The notes: a model not told the origin generated them from the letters alone. Positions 9,289 through 18,216 are shown, counted from the stretch's first letter. The stretch is DNA of 64,000 nucleotides from Marinobacterium aestuarii (GCF_001651805.1 NZ_CP015839.1:558001-622000); one strand, 5' to 3'. Made by a program: numbers and translations.

Positions 9289-10251
9289 ATGGCTTACTCG
9301 CTGCCACAGCTGCTGAACCGGCTTTCATTTCGCCAGCTTCAGGTTTTTTCTACGGTCTATCGTCTGAAAGGCTATAGCCGTGCAGCCGCTGAGCTGGGGC
9401 TGACGCAGCCGGCCATCAGTGCCCAGATACGCCAGCTTGAACAGGCTCTGGGGCAACCATTGTTCGATTACGTCGGCAAAAAACTTTATACCACCGCCGC
9501 CGGTGATCAGCTGGCGAGCAGCGTACGGCAGATATTTGGCGAGCTGGAGGAGCTGCAGATGCAGTTGTCCGAGCTTGAGGGAACTGTCTCCGGCACCCTC
9601 AGTCTGGCGGCGGTCAGTACCACCCAGTATGTGGTGCCCCATCTGCTGTCGGGATTTCTGAAACAGTACCCCAAGGTTGAGGTCAAGATGAAGGTGGTTA
9701 ACCGTGCCCAGGCCATCGAGCGCTTGGCGGAAAACCACGATGATCTGGTGATCATGGGCATGGTGCCTGAGGATCGCTCCCTCACCTTTATGCCTTTTCT
9801 GGATAACGAGCTGATCGCGCTGGTACCGGCGGGGCATCCGCTGGGCAAGAAAAAGTCGGTGCCGCTGGCGACCTTTCTGGCGCAGCCGCTGCTGCTGCGC
9901 GAACAGGGTTCCGGCACGCGCCGGGCGCTGGAGTCTTTCTGTTCCGAGCACCGCCTGCCGCTGAATGGCTATATGGAACTGGGCTCCAATGCCGCCATCA
10001 AGCACGGTGTGCTGGCGGGGCTGGGGGTGGCGGTGATGCCGCGCCTCAGTGTGCAGCTGGAACTGGATAACGGCCTGCTGCAGCAGGCCCATGTGACCGG
10101 CTTTCCGCTGCGTCGATCCTGGTGCACCGTCTATCCGCGCAGCAAACACCTGACGCCGGTGGCGGAGGCCTTTGTGGCCTATGTGCGTGACAATCTGGCC
10201 CAGATCAAAACCCAGTTTGAAAACCTCTACGGCCCACGCGGCCCCGAATAG
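9289..10251 (+). CDS. pycR: LysR-type regulator next to pycAB (PycR-like)
   Basis: 320 residues with an N-terminal winged helix-turn-helix (LSFRQLQVFSTVYRLKGYSRAAAELGLTQPAISAQIRQLE) and a C-terminal substrate-binding-type effector domain (VSTTQYVVPHLLSGF, LREQGSGTRRALE). A LysR gene divergent from pycA-pycB is the arrangement of pycR in Pseudomonas, so control of pyruvate carboxylase is the natural guess. The effector is unknown. CbbR-like regulators have a similar LREQGSGTR segment, but no RuBisCO genes are present. Confidence 0.82.
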   Translation: MAYSLPQLLNRLSFRQLQVFSTVYRLKGYSRAAAELGLTQPAISAQIRQLEQALGQPLFDYVGKKLYTTAAGDQLASSVRQIFGELEELQMQLSELEGTVSGTLSLAAVSTTQYVVPHLLSGFLKQYPKVEVKMKVVNRAQAIERLAENHDDLVIMGMVPEDRSLTFMPFLDNELIALVPAGHPLGKKKSVPLATFLAQPLLLREQGSGTRRALESFCSEHRLPLNGYMELGSNAAIKHGVLAGLGVAVMPRLSVQLELDNGLLQQAHVTGFPLRRSWCTVYPRSKHLTPVAEAFVAYVRDNLAQIKTQFENLYGPRGPE

Positions 10252-10281
10252 TATCGGACCACGGGGCCTGGTGACTGAGGC

Positions 10282-10836
10282 TTAGCAGGCCATGTACCTG
10301 CCCCTGGGCGTGTCCAGCTCCAGGTGGCGCAGCGGGAAGCGGTTGTTGCGACGGTCTTCGAAGTAGAATCGCAGGGCGTTGTGAATCGTCTGGAACGCCA
10401 GGTCCTCCCAGGGAATCTCATCTTCGGTAAACAGCTCGACCTCCAGAGATTCCTCTCCCGGGCCAAATTCCGGTGTTTTCAGTTCGGCCAGATACAGCAT
10501 CTGTACCTGGTTGGCATGGATGATGGATGTCACTGTGTAGAGGTCGCCAATCCTGACCTTGGCGCGGGCTTCTTCAAGGGTTTCGCGGGCGGCGGCCTGT
10601 TCGGTGGTTTCGCCGTTTTCCATAAAGCCGGCCGGCAGTGTCCAGTAACCAATGCGCGGTGCTATGGCCCGTTTGCACAGCAGTACACGATCACCCAGCA
10701 CCGGCAGGCAGCCGGCGATGATGCGCGGATTCTGGTAGTGGATGGTGCCGCAGCGGTCGCATACATGGCGCGGGCGGTTGTCCCCCGGCGGAATACTCTG
10801 GCTGACGCTGTGCCCGCAATCGCTGCAATAATTCAA
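10282..10836 (-). CDS. NUDIX hydrolase with N-terminal zinc ribbon (TTG start)
   Basis: 184 residues. A zinc ribbon (CSDCG and CDRCG) is followed by a NUDIX domain, box GFMENGETTEQAAARETLEE with the catalytic EE pair; the usual final Gly is Arg. Related pseudomonad proteins begin directly at the first zinc knuckle (MKFCSQCG type). The matching codon here is TTG at 10836, with AGAGGA six bases upstream, so a TTG start is preferred over upstream ATGs that would add 28 unrelated residues. The substrate is unknown; zinc-ribbon NUDIX proteins include NADH pyrophosphatases. It is divergent from a second NUDIX gene. Confidence 0.85.
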   Translation of the reverse strand: MNYCSDCGHSVSQSIPPGDNRPRHVCDRCGTIHYQNPRIIAGCLPVLGDRVLLCKRAIAPRIGYWTLPAGFMENGETTEQAAARETLEEARAKVRIGDLYTVTSIIHANQVQMLYLAELKTPEFGPGEESLEVELFTEDEIPWEDLAFQTIHNALRFYFEDRRNNRFPLRHLELDTPRGRYMAC

Positions 10837-10978
10837 GGCATGTCCTCTTCTGATTGCCCCCATTCTAATGGCAGGCCTTTGTCGGCGACAAGGCTGCTGG
10901 TCGTTGTGGTGCTTTGGCATTCATTTTTGGCCCTGCACCGCGTTATCATGGCGTTACTATTCGCTGAAGAATGACCTC

Positions 10979-11575
10979 ATGCTTGAGTTGCTGCGCCGCC
11001 GCCTGGCCGACTACCGGCCACGTCGCCTCTTATCCGAACGTCCCAATGCCAGTGTGTTGATTGCCCTGACGGATGAGGTTGAGCCACACGTCATCCTCAC
11101 CCGGCGTGCCTCCCATCTGTCGACCCACCGAGGGGAGGTCGCCTTCCCTGGCGGCAAGCAGGACGATACCGATCCGGACCTGCTCTATACGGCATTGCGC
11201 GAAGCGCAGGAGGAAATCGGTCTGGAGCCCGGGCTGGTGGAGGTGCTGGGGCCTTTGGGTCAGGTCATGTCCAAGCATCAGTTACAGGTGACGCCCTGGG
11301 TCGGGATAGTGCCGCAGGATGTGATGCTTACGCCCAGCCCTGCGGAGCTTGAGAGTCTTTTCAGGGTGCCTCTGAGTTTCTTTATGGAAGACCGGCGCCA
11401 GCGTACCGATATTGTGCGTTTTCGTGGCATGACACACTATGTGCCAGCCTACGAGTACAACGGTTACGTTATCTGGGGCCTGACCGCCTACATGCTGGTG
11501 GAGTTGCTGAACGTTGGTTTTGATGCCGGTATCCCGATGAAGCCTCGCCCGGAGCATGAGCCGGGTGGCTATTAA
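10979..11575 (+). CDS. NUDIX hydrolase, CoA pyrophosphatase type (NudL/YeaB-like)
   Basis: 198 residues. The segment HLSTHRGEVAFPGGKQDDTD followed by LLYTALREAQEEIGL combines the coenzyme A-type upstream signature with the NUDIX box. Family members split CoA or related dinucleotides, in the cytoplasm. The ATG at 10979 is chosen because the protein then begins MLELLRRRL as relatives do; the ORF extends upstream only through Trp/Cys-rich noncoding-looking sequence. Its 5' end faces the other NUDIX gene across 142 bp. Confidence 0.85.
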   Translation: MLELLRRRLADYRPRRLLSERPNASVLIALTDEVEPHVILTRRASHLSTHRGEVAFPGGKQDDTDPDLLYTALREAQEEIGLEPGLVEVLGPLGQVMSKHQLQVTPWVGIVPQDVMLTPSPAELESLFRVPLSFFMEDRRQRTDIVRFRGMTHYVPAYEYNGYVIWGLTAYMLVELLNVGFDAGIPMKPRPEHEPGGY

Positions 11576-11621
11576 CCTGGTGTTCGCATTGGGCCACCAT
11601 TTCTGGGGGGAAGGTCCAGAG

Positions 11622-11662
11622 ATGAAACATCCCTGTTTCATGCAGTAACCCTGCGGGTTACT
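11622..11662. repeat. Two adjacent perfect hairpins
   Basis: Hairpin one is ATGAAACA-TCCC-TGTTTCAT (11622-11641). Hairpin two is AGTAACCC-TGC-GGGTTACT (11644-11662). Both have perfect 8-bp stems and they are separated by 2 bp. They lie in the 122-bp gap between the CoA-type NUDIX gene and the DUF1289 gene. The second may act as a weak terminator (AGCCGTATTTT follows), but the twin arrangement resembles a dispersed palindromic element. Confidence 0.55.
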
Positions 11663-11697
11663 AGCCGTATTTTGGTTGTGCAGATTAGTGGAGTCTT

Positions 11698-11889
11698 ATG
11701 GAAACGATTGAGAAAGAGCGCCCGATACGCAGCCCCTGCGTCGGTGCCTGCTGTCCCGGTGAGCGCAATCTGTGCACCGGGTGCCTGCGCAATGCGATGG
11801 AGATCGCGGAGTGGGGCGTACTGGATAACGATGAAAAGCGTGCGGTGCTGGCTTTGATCCGGCGGCGTGAAAAGGGCGAAGTCTGTTAG
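11698..11889 (+). CDS. DUF1289 family Cys-rich small protein
   Basis: 63 residues with the DUF1289 pattern: CVGACCPGERNLCTGCLRNAMEIAEW, with Cys at positions 14, 18, 19, 26 and 29, and a C-terminal Cys. The cysteines suggest metal or Fe-S binding, but the function is unknown. It is followed 12 bp later by the thiamine-binding-type gene, so they are probably cotranscribed. Confidence 0.85.
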   Translation: METIEKERPIRSPCVGACCPGERNLCTGCLRNAMEIAEWGVLDNDEKRAVLALIRRREKGEVC

Positions 11890-11901
11890 GAAACCTAAAG
11901 C

Positions 11902-12210
11902 ATGAACGTAATGATCGATCTGTGTGTTGTCCCGCTGGGCGTCGGGGTGTCGGTATCACCCCATGTGGCGGCTTGCCAGCGGGTGTTTCAGGATGCGGGT
12001 CTGAGTCATCAGATGCATGCCTATGGCACTAATGTGGAAGGGGAGTGGGAGGCGGTATTTGCCGCTGTACGGCGCTGTCATGAAGTGCTGCACGAAATGG
12101 GTGCGCCCCGCGTATCGACCTCAATGCGTGTGGGAACCCGTACCGATCGGGATCAGACCATGGCCGACAAGATCAGCAGCGTAGAGCAGAAGCTGGCGCC
12201 GGCGCAGTAG
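11902..12210 (+). CDS. MTH1187/YqgV-type thiamine-binding family protein
   Basis: 102 residues, DUF77/MTH1187 family (ferredoxin-like fold). The N-terminal strand is VPLGVGVSVSPHVAAC, followed by YGTNVEGEWEAVFAAVRRCHEVLHEMGAPRVSTSMRVGTRTD, a conserved family region. Some family members bind thiamine or related pyrimidines. No thi genes or TPP riboswitch are near, so a role in thiamine handling is family knowledge only. Confidence 0.85.
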   Translation: MNVMIDLCVVPLGVGVSVSPHVAACQRVFQDAGLSHQMHAYGTNVEGEWEAVFAAVRRCHEVLHEMGAPRVSTSMRVGTRTDRDQTMADKISSVEQKLAPAQ

Positions 12211-12253
12211 TTCAGACCCTCTGGCTGGCGTCGCTGTCAGGTGCCGGCGGCGG

Positions 12254-13540
12254 TCAGGACTCGTCTTCGTCGCTGTGCGGGTCCGAGTGATAGCGGGTGA
12301 CCCGCGCTGTCTTGATCAGATTGTCACTGATCTGCAGCGTTTCAAAGCGGTAGCTGTTCAGCTCCAGGCAGACATTGGCATCCGGAATGGATTCCAGATT
12401 TTCGGTGATCAGGCCGTTGAGGGTTTTGGGGCCGTCGGTGGGCAGGTCCCAGCCCAGACTCTTGTTGATCTCGCGAATGTAGGCCGTGCCTTCGATAAAG
12501 AAACTGCCGTCTTCCTGGAGGTGGATTTCCTGATTGCTGGCCTTGTTCTGGGCTGACAGTTCGCCGACGATTTCTTCCAGAATGTCCTCCAGCGTAACGA
12601 TACCGAGAATATCACCGTATTCGTCCACCACCAGGCCAATGCGGCGGCTTTCATTCTGGAAGTTGAGCAGCTGGGTATGCAGTGGTGTGCTTTCGGGCAC
12701 GAAATAGGCTTCACGCACCACCTGCAAAATGGAGGTCTTGGTAACCTGACCCTGCTGAATCAGTTGGGCAAGGTTGCGCATGTGCAGCGTGCCGACGGCC
12801 TTGTTGATATCGCCGTGGTAAACCGGCAGGCGTGTATGGCTGGTGTGGGACAGCTGGTACAGCAGCTGCTCCAGGTCGTGATCCAGGTCGATGCCTTCAA
12901 CTTCGTTGCGCGGAATCATGATGTCGCTGACGGTGACATCGTTCAGCTCCAGCACGCCGAGCAGCATCGACTGATTGGTCTGTGGCAGCAGAGCGCCGGC
13001 CTCGTGCACCAGGGTGCGCAGTTCTTCGGTACTGAGCAGGTGGTTGTTGCCCTCGCCAACCTTGACGCCGAACAGGCGCAGCAGACTGTTGGTGATGCTG
13101 TTGACGACCCACACCAGCGGGTAGGTGATCTTCAGCAGTGGCAGCAGCACATAGGACGCCGGAAAGGCGATGCGTTCGGGGAACATGGCCGCAACTGTCT
13201 TGGGGGACACTTCGGCGAAAATCAGGATGATCAGCGTCAGTCCAGCGGTGGCGATGGCGATGCCGGCGTCGCCCCACAGGCGTACAGCGATCACGGTCGC
13301 GATGGCGGAGGCGAGGATGTTGACGAAGTTGTTGCCGATCAGGATGACGCCAATCAGTCGATCGGGCCTTTCCAGCAGGCGGCTGGCCTTGCGGGCGCCG
13401 CGGTGCTTGTTTTTCACCAGATGCCGCAGTCTGTAGCGGTTGAGCGACATCATGCCGGTTTCAGAGCTGGAGAAAAATGCCGAACAAAAGATGAGGAAGA
13501 TGAGAATCCCGACGAGGGTACTTATCGATGCGTCTTCCAA
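12254..13540 (-). CDS. corB: CorB-type CNNM/CorC family membrane protein (TTG start)
   Basis: 428 residues: an N-terminal DUF21/CNNM membrane domain (about 1-170, with SSSETGMMSLNRYRLRH), two CBS domains (about 195-320, MIPRNEVEGIDLD and LVVDEYGDILGIVTLEDILEEIVGE) and a C-terminal CorC_HlyC domain. CNNM/CorB proteins act in magnesium homeostasis. Order corB-corE-ffh is the same as E. coli yfjD-ypjD-ffh. The start codon is TTG at 13540; the N-terminus (MEDASISTLVGILI) aligns with the first residues of E. coli YfjD, supporting this unusual start. Confidence 0.9.
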   Translation of the reverse strand: MEDASISTLVGILIFLIFCSAFFSSSETGMMSLNRYRLRHLVKNKHRGARKASRLLERPDRLIGVILIGNNFVNILASAIATVIAVRLWGDAGIAIATAGLTLIILIFAEVSPKTVAAMFPERIAFPASYVLLPLLKITYPLVWVVNSITNSLLRLFGVKVGEGNNHLLSTEELRTLVHEAGALLPQTNQSMLLGVLELNDVTVSDIMIPRNEVEGIDLDHDLEQLLYQLSHTSHTRLPVYHGDINKAVGTLHMRNLAQLIQQGQVTKTSILQVVREAYFVPESTPLHTQLLNFQNESRRIGLVVDEYGDILGIVTLEDILEEIVGELSAQNKASNQEIHLQEDGSFFIEGTAYIREINKSLGWDLPTDGPKTLNGLITENLESIPDANVCLELNSYRFETLQISDNLIKTARVTRYHSDPHSDEDES

Positions 13541-13629
13541 GACGGGTGAACCTTAGACTAGCCAATAGGGCGTCCATTGTCTGGCCCGCCGAGGGGGCTG
13601 TCAAGGGAGCTGCGCGGGATGAGTCTGGA

Positions 13630-14424
13630 CTAGCCCGGCAGAAAGAATTCCAAGACCAGTTTTGAGCCGAAGAATGCCAGCATCAGGGCGATGAAACCGC
13701 CGATGGTCCAGCGGATGGCACGCAGGCTGCGCCAGCCCAGCAGGCTGTGGCCGGCCAGCAGAATGGCGTAGACAAACCAGGCCAGAATCGACAGCGTGGT
13801 TTTGTGAATCAGGTGCTGGGCAAAGAAATCCTCGACGAAGAAGAAACCGCTGACCAGTGAGGCCGACAGCAGAATGATGCCGGTCCAGAGCATTTCAAAC
13901 AGCAGGCGCTCCATGGTCTGCAGCGGCGGCAGGCTGGCCACCAGGCCGCGGGTATGGTGCTGCTTGAGCGCGGTATTCTGGCGCCACAGCAGCAGCGCCT
14001 GCAGTGTTGCCAGCGTAAAGATACTGTAGGCCAGTATGGACAGCAGGATGTGCGCGATCAGGCCGGGGCCATAATTGCGCTGCAGGCTGGTGTCCGGGTC
14101 CAGGGTGGCGGTGAGCAGGGAAATTATGGCAAGGGGGAAGACGCCGATAAACAGGTTGTCGATATGCTGGCGCGAGCTGCTCAGCAAAACGAGCGCCGCC
14201 AGCAGCCAGCTGATCTGGCTGCCGACACTGAAAAAGCCGAGGTTGAGTCCGGGGCCCTGATGTACCACCAGATACACCGCCAGTGCGTGTACGGTGATGC
14301 CGCACAGCCCCAGCCCGCGGATCAGGTTGCGTGCGGGTCGCTTCTGACCCTGCAATACTTGCCACTGCAACAGGGTTGCAGCCAGGTAGAACAGCACGGC
14401 AACAAGTATCGACGTCGGCAGCAT
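13630..14424 (-). CDS. corE: CorE/YpjD-like inner-membrane protein (CcsA-type cytochrome c assembly fold)
   Basis: 264 residues with eight hydrophobic segments, including the CcsA/HemX-like core (FSVGSQISWLLAALVLL, AHILLSILAYSIFTLATLQALLL, HKTTLSILAWFVYAILL). The E. coli orthologue next to ffh is YpjD, linked to magnesium/cobalt transport as CorE; the biochemical role is uncertain. The ATG at 14424 is preceded by GGAGGTCC, a strong Shine-Dalgarno, so the 37-residue upstream extension is rejected. It is divergent from ffh. Confidence 0.85.
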   Translation of the reverse strand: MLPTSILVAVLFYLAATLLQWQVLQGQKRPARNLIRGLGLCGITVHALAVYLVVHQGPGLNLGFFSVGSQISWLLAALVLLSSSRQHIDNLFIGVFPLAIISLLTATLDPDTSLQRNYGPGLIAHILLSILAYSIFTLATLQALLLWRQNTALKQHHTRGLVASLPPLQTMERLLFEMLWTGIILLSASLVSGFFFVEDFFAQHLIHKTTLSILAWFVYAILLAGHSLLGWRSLRAIRWTIGGFIALMLAFFGSKLVLEFFLPG

Positions 14425-14464
14425 CCGGGACCTCCATGGAAAGGCGCTAAGTGTGTCACAAAAA

Positions 14465-14514
14465 AGGAGGGCGTGAAATATGAGGTGCCGCCCTCCTGAG
14501 CCCTGCTGTATAAT
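14465..14514 (+). promoter_or_regulatory. ffh upstream region: hairpin and -10 box
   Basis: TATAAT at 14509-14514 is a perfect -10 for ffh, 88 bp before its ATG. Just upstream, AGGAGGGC (14465-14472) pairs with GCCCTCCT (14490-14497) across 17 nt, overlapping the -35 zone. I see no convincing -35, so the promoter may depend on an activator. Confidence 0.45.
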
Positions 14515-14601
14515 GCGCATCCTTTGCAAGTTCAAGGCGTCTCCCTCGCCGCTTCAGGGGCCCGATTCGGCCCGGCCGGTGGAGAAAAACAGAGGCAGGA
14601 T

Positions 14602-15996
14602 ATGTTTGAGAATCTGACAGATCGGCTCACGAAAACGCTCAAGACCGTTACCGGTCAGGCGAAACTCACCGAAGACAACATCAAGGGCACGCTGCGTGAA
14701 GTGCGTATGGCGTTGCTGGAGGCAGATGTCGCGCTACCGGTGGTCAAGGAATTCGTTAACAGCGTCAAGGACAGGGCTGTCGGTCAGGAAGTCAGCAAGA
14801 GCCTGACGCCGGGCCAGGTGTTCGTCAAGATCGTCCAGGAAGAACTGGTCAAGATCATGGGCGAGGCCAACGAAAAACTTAATCTGGCGGCCCAGCCGCC
14901 GGCGATCGTGCTGATGGCGGGCCTGCAGGGCGCGGGCAAGACCACCTCCGTCGCCAAGCTTGCGCGCACGCTGCGCGAGCGCGACAAGAAAAAGGTCCTG
15001 GTCGTGTCGGCAGACGTATACCGTCCCGCGGCGATCAAGCAGCTGGAAATGCTGGCCAGCGAAGTGGCGGTGGATTTCTTCCCGTCCAGCGCCGATCAGG
15101 ACCCGGTGCAGATCGCGCTGGCCGCGATTGCCCACGCCAAAATCCAGCATCACGATGTGGTACTGGTGGATACGGCGGGCCGACTGCATGTCGATGGCGA
15201 CATGATGGACGAGATCAAGCGTCTGCACAGCGCCATTAACCCGGTGGAAACCCTGTTCGTGGTCGACGCCATGACGGGCCAGGACGCCGCGACCACGGCC
15301 AAGGCCTTCAGTGATGTGCTGCCGCTGACCGGTGTGATTCTGACCAAGGCGGACGGCGATGCCCGTGGCGGTGCCGCACTGTCGGTGCGCTATATCACCG
15401 GCAAACCGATCAAGTTTATCGGTGTGGGCGAAAAGGTCGACGCACTCGAGGCTTTCCATCCTGATCGTGTTGCGTCGCGCATCCTTGGCATGGGGGACGT
15501 GCTGTCCCTGATCGAGGAAGCCGAGCGCAAGATCGACAAGGACAAGGCCGAGAAATTTGCCCAGAAGATCAAGAAGGGCAAGGGTTTTGATCTGGAGGAC
15601 TTCCGTCAGCAGATTCAGCAGATGAAGAACATGGGCGGCATGGCCGGCATGCTCGACAAACTGCCGGGTATGGGGCAAATGGGCCAGATGGGTCAGGCTG
15701 CTGATGCCGCCAAGGCGGAGAAGGGCATGCATCAGATGGAATCGATCATCAATTCCATGACCCCCGGCGAGCGCAGCAATCCCGATGTTATCTCCGGTTC
15801 ACGCAAGCGTCGTATCGCGCTGGGCTCGGGGACGCAGATTCAGGATGTTAACCGCCTGCTCAAGCAGCACAAGCAGATGGCCAAGATGATGAAGAAATTT
15901 TCCACCAAGGGTGGCATGGCCAAAATGATGCGCGGTATGAAGGGCATGTTGCCGCCGGGCATGGGTGGCGGTGGCGGCGGCTTCCCCCGCATGTAA
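14602..15996 (+). CDS. ffh: Signal recognition particle GTPase Ffh
   Basis: 464 residues. N domain, then G domain with GLQGAGKTTSVAKLA (P loop), DTAGRLHVD (G3) and TKADGDARGG (G4), then the Met-rich M domain (MKNMGGMAGMLDKLPGM) ending in a Met/Gly-rich tail. Ffh binds 4.5S RNA and signal sequences and delivers ribosomes to FtsY at the membrane. ATG 14602 gives the standard MFENLTDRL start, behind AGGCAGGAT. The longer ORF start at 14524 lies at the promoter. It heads the block ffh-rpsP-rimM-trmD-rplS. Confidence 0.97.
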   Translation: MFENLTDRLTKTLKTVTGQAKLTEDNIKGTLREVRMALLEADVALPVVKEFVNSVKDRAVGQEVSKSLTPGQVFVKIVQEELVKIMGEANEKLNLAAQPPAIVLMAGLQGAGKTTSVAKLARTLRERDKKKVLVVSADVYRPAAIKQLEMLASEVAVDFFPSSADQDPVQIALAAIAHAKIQHHDVVLVDTAGRLHVDGDMMDEIKRLHSAINPVETLFVVDAMTGQDAATTAKAFSDVLPLTGVILTKADGDARGGAALSVRYITGKPIKFIGVGEKVDALEAFHPDRVASRILGMGDVLSLIEEAERKIDKDKAEKFAQKIKKGKGFDLEDFRQQIQQMKNMGGMAGMLDKLPGMGQMGQMGQAADAAKAEKGMHQMESIINSMTPGERSNPDVISGSRKRRIALGSGTQIQDVNRLLKQHKQMAKMMKKFSTKGGMAKMMRGMKGMLPPGMGGGGGGFPRM

Positions 15997-16035
15997 TGCA
16001 TCCTTGCTGTTGCTTAATATTTATCCACAAAATGC

Positions 16036-16064
16036 TTTTGTCGGGGCCTTGTTTGACGTAAAAT
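16036..16064 (+). promoter_or_regulatory. Possible rpsP operon promoter
   Basis: TAAAAT (16059-16064) with a poor TTTTGT (16036-16041) 17 bp upstream, in the 178-bp gap between ffh and rpsP. It would give a leader of about 100 nt. No known ribosomal-protein leader structure was recognised. Confidence 0.35.
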
Positions 16065-16174
16065 CTCGGCCCTGATTTTGTAGGCCCGGTAGCTGCATGG
16101 GGTTAGTCCCGGTGTAGCCCGGATTTGAAACCGCGGGCGATCCTAAAACCCGCGCAAATAAAGGGACCATGCAC

Positions 16175-16426
16175 ATGGTAACAATTCGTCTGTCTCGTGG
16201 CGGCGCCAAAAAGCGTCCGTTTTATCACCTTACCGTAGCCGATTCTCGCAATGCGCGTGATGGTCGCTTTATTGAGCGCGTTGGTTTCTTCAACCCGGTT
16301 GCACGCGGTCAGGAAGAAGGCCTGCGTGTCGATCTGGAGCGTGTTCAGTACTGGCAGGAAAAAGGCGCTAGCCTGTCCGAGCGTGTTGCTCAGCTGATCA
16401 AAGAAGCAAAGAAAGCAGCTAAGTAA
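16175..16426 (+). CDS. rpsP: 30S ribosomal protein S16
   Basis: 83 residues starting [19 protein letters not shown], the standard S16 N-terminus. Two ATGs are close (16169 and 16175). The second is chosen because the AGGGA Shine-Dalgarno is then 8 nt away rather than 2, and because S16 normally begins MVTIRL. It is the first gene of the rpsP-rimM-trmD-rplS operon. Confidence 0.97.
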   Translation: MVTIRLSRGGAKKRPFYHLTVADSRNARDGRFIERVGFFNPVARGQEEGLRVDLERVQYWQEKGASLSERVAQLIKEAKKAAK

Positions 16427-16450
16427 CGCAAGGTTGGGCCGGGTCGAAGG

Positions 16451-16978
16451 ATGGAAGACACAAGTTCTCTTATAACGCTGGGCAAGATTACAACTCTGTA
16501 CGGCGTCAAAGGTTGGGTAAAGGTTCATTCCAGTACCGAGCCGATGGAAAACATCCTGAACTATGCCCCCTGGCAGCTGAAGATCGGAAACGAAATAAAA
16601 TTCGTCGAGATTGAAAGTGGCCGGGTTCATGGCAAAGGCCTGGTGGCCAAGCTGGCTGGAGTAGATGATCGGGACGTGGCACGGCTTTACTGCGGTGCTG
16701 AAATTCTGGTCGAACGCAGCCGTCTTCCTGAGCTGGAAGCCGGTGAGTACTACTGGAGGCAGCTCGAAGACCTGCTGGTATATACCGTGTCTGGCCAGTT
16801 GCTGGGCAAGGTAGAGCACCTGATCGCAACGGGCTCCAACGATGTTTTGATCGTACGGGGCACCGAAGAGAGTATTGATCGCCGCGAGCGTTTGATTCCC
16901 TACTTGCCGGATCAGGTGATCAAGGAAATTGATTTGGTTAAGGGTAGCATTCGGGTCGACTGGGATCCGGAGTTTTAG
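16451..16978 (+). CDS. rimM: Ribosome maturation factor RimM
   Basis: 175 residues: an N-terminal barrel (LGKITTLYGVKGWVKVHSSTE) and a C-terminal PRC-barrel with EYYWRQLEDLLVY and LIPYLPDQVIKEIDL. It assists 16S rRNA processing and S19 assembly in 30S maturation. It lies 24 bp after rpsP and 3 bp before trmD. Confidence 0.96.
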   Translation: MEDTSSLITLGKITTLYGVKGWVKVHSSTEPMENILNYAPWQLKIGNEIKFVEIESGRVHGKGLVAKLAGVDDRDVARLYCGAEILVERSRLPELEAGEYYWRQLEDLLVYTVSGQLLGKVEHLIATGSNDVLIVRGTEESIDRRERLIPYLPDQVIKEIDLVKGSIRVDWDPEF

Positions 16979-16981
16979 GCG

Positions 16982-17731
16982 GTGTGGTTTGGTGTAGTCA
17001 CCCTCTTTCCCGAGATGTTTGAAGCTGTAACGGCTTACGGGGTCACGGGACGGGCGGTGCGCAATGGGCTGATTGATGTCCGGTGCTGGAATCCCAGGGA
17101 TTATGCTCTGGACAAGCACCGTACTGTCGATGACCGTCCCTATGGGGGCGGTCCTGGCATGCTGATGAAAGTTCAGCCATTGCGGGATGCGATACAGGCT
17201 GCGCGCAGCGCTGCTGGCGAAGGAGCGACAGTGATTTATCTGTCGCCCCAGGGGCGTCGGCTGGATCATGCCGGTGTGTGTGAGCTGGCGGCACGGCAGA
17301 AGTTGATTTTGGTGGCGGGACGTTACGAAGGTATCGACGAGCGCCTGCTGGAAACCGAAATCGATGAAGAGTGGTCGCTGGGAGACTTTGTCCTCAGTGG
17401 CGGCGAATTGCCGAGCATGACGCTGATCGATGCAGTATCCAGGCTAGTGCCCGGTGTACTGGGTCATCAGAGCTCCGCTGCCGAAGACTCCTTTAGCGAG
17501 GGGTTGCTGGATTGCTCGCACTACACGAGACCGGAACAGTTTGACGGAATGCAAGTACCCGAGGTGCTGCTAGGCGGCAATCACGAGGAAATCAGGCGCT
17601 GGCGCCTGAAACAGCAACTGGGCCGAACCTGGACAAGGCGCCCGGACCTGCTGGAAAGCCTCGAGTTGGATCGCGAGCAGCAGACGTTGTTAAACGAATA
17701 CATCCGTGAGACCCAGAGGTCCGACGGTTGA
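16982..17731 (+). CDS. trmD: tRNA (guanine-37-N1)-methyltransferase (GTG start)
   Basis: 249 residues. [16 protein letters not shown], the [18 protein letters not shown] loop, and the knot region [12 protein letters not shown] with [16 protein letters not shown], which binds S-adenosylmethionine. It methylates G37 next to the anticodon and so prevents frameshifting. The start is GTG, 3 bp after the rimM stop, consistent with translational coupling. Confidence 0.97.
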   Translation: MWFGVVTLFPEMFEAVTAYGVTGRAVRNGLIDVRCWNPRDYALDKHRTVDDRPYGGGPGMLMKVQPLRDAIQAARSAAGEGATVIYLSPQGRRLDHAGVCELAARQKLILVAGRYEGIDERLLETEIDEEWSLGDFVLSGGELPSMTLIDAVSRLVPGVLGHQSSAAEDSFSEGLLDCSHYTRPEQFDGMQVPEVLLGGNHEEIRRWRLKQQLGRTWTRRPDLLESLELDREQQTLLNEYIRETQRSDG

Positions 17732-17753
17732 GTACTCACTCTAGGAGCGAGCT

Positions 17754-18110
17754 ATGAGCGGCAAAATCTCTATCATTCAGCAGATCGAAGCTGAGCAGAT
17801 GGGTAAGCAGATCCCTGAATTCGGCCCCGGTGATACCGTTGTCGTGCAGGTTAAAGTGACTGAAGGCGCCCGTACGCGTCTGCAGGCGTTTGAAGGTGTT
17901 GTGATCGGCAAGCGTAACCGCGGCCTGAACTCTGCCTTCACCGTACGCAAAATCTCCCACGGCGTGGGCGTTGAGCGTACTTTCCAGACCTTCAGCCCGA
18001 CTGTTGACAGCATTGGTGTCAAGCGTCGCGGTGACGTGCGTCAAGCCAAGCTGTACTACCTGCGCGAGCGCAGCGGCAAGTCTGCACGTATCAAGGAAAA
18101 ATTGGGCTGA
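17754..18110 (+). CDS. rplS: 50S ribosomal protein L19
   Basis: 118 residues. The core [30 protein letters not shown] and [40 protein letters not shown] are typical of L19. A good AGGAG precedes the ATG. It is the last gene of the operon, followed by a strong terminator. Confidence 0.98.
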   Translation: MSGKISIIQQIEAEQMGKQIPEFGPGDTVVVQVKVTEGARTRLQAFEGVVIGKRNRGLNSAFTVRKISHGVGVERTFQTFSPTVDSIGVKRRGDVRQAKLYYLRERSGKSARIKEKLG

Positions 18111-18132
18111 GCCTCGGCTCATACCAGTTTCT

Positions 18133-18162
18133 AAAAGGGCGGCCCTCGGGTCGCCCTTTTTG
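18133..18162 (+). terminator. Rho-independent terminator after rplS
   Basis: AAAAGGGCG pairs with CGCCCTTTT around a GC-rich loop, followed by T residues, 22 bp after the rplS stop. Confidence 0.88.
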
Positions 18163-18187
18163 CGTCTGGGCTTAAATGGCTCTGTCG

Positions 18188-18216
18188 TTGGCCTGTTCGC
18201 CATTTGTCGCTATGAT
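18188..18216 (+). promoter_or_regulatory. Sigma70-type promoter for the gene at 18275
   Basis: TTGGCC (18188-18193), 17 bp, TATGAT (18211-18216): good spacing and a 5/6 match at -10. It lies just after the rplS terminator. Confidence 0.5.

Noticed and set aside
11698-12210. TPP riboswitch ahead of the thiamine-binding-type gene
   Set aside because: The upstream 122 bp contain two simple hairpins but no CTGAGA or similar THI-box core.
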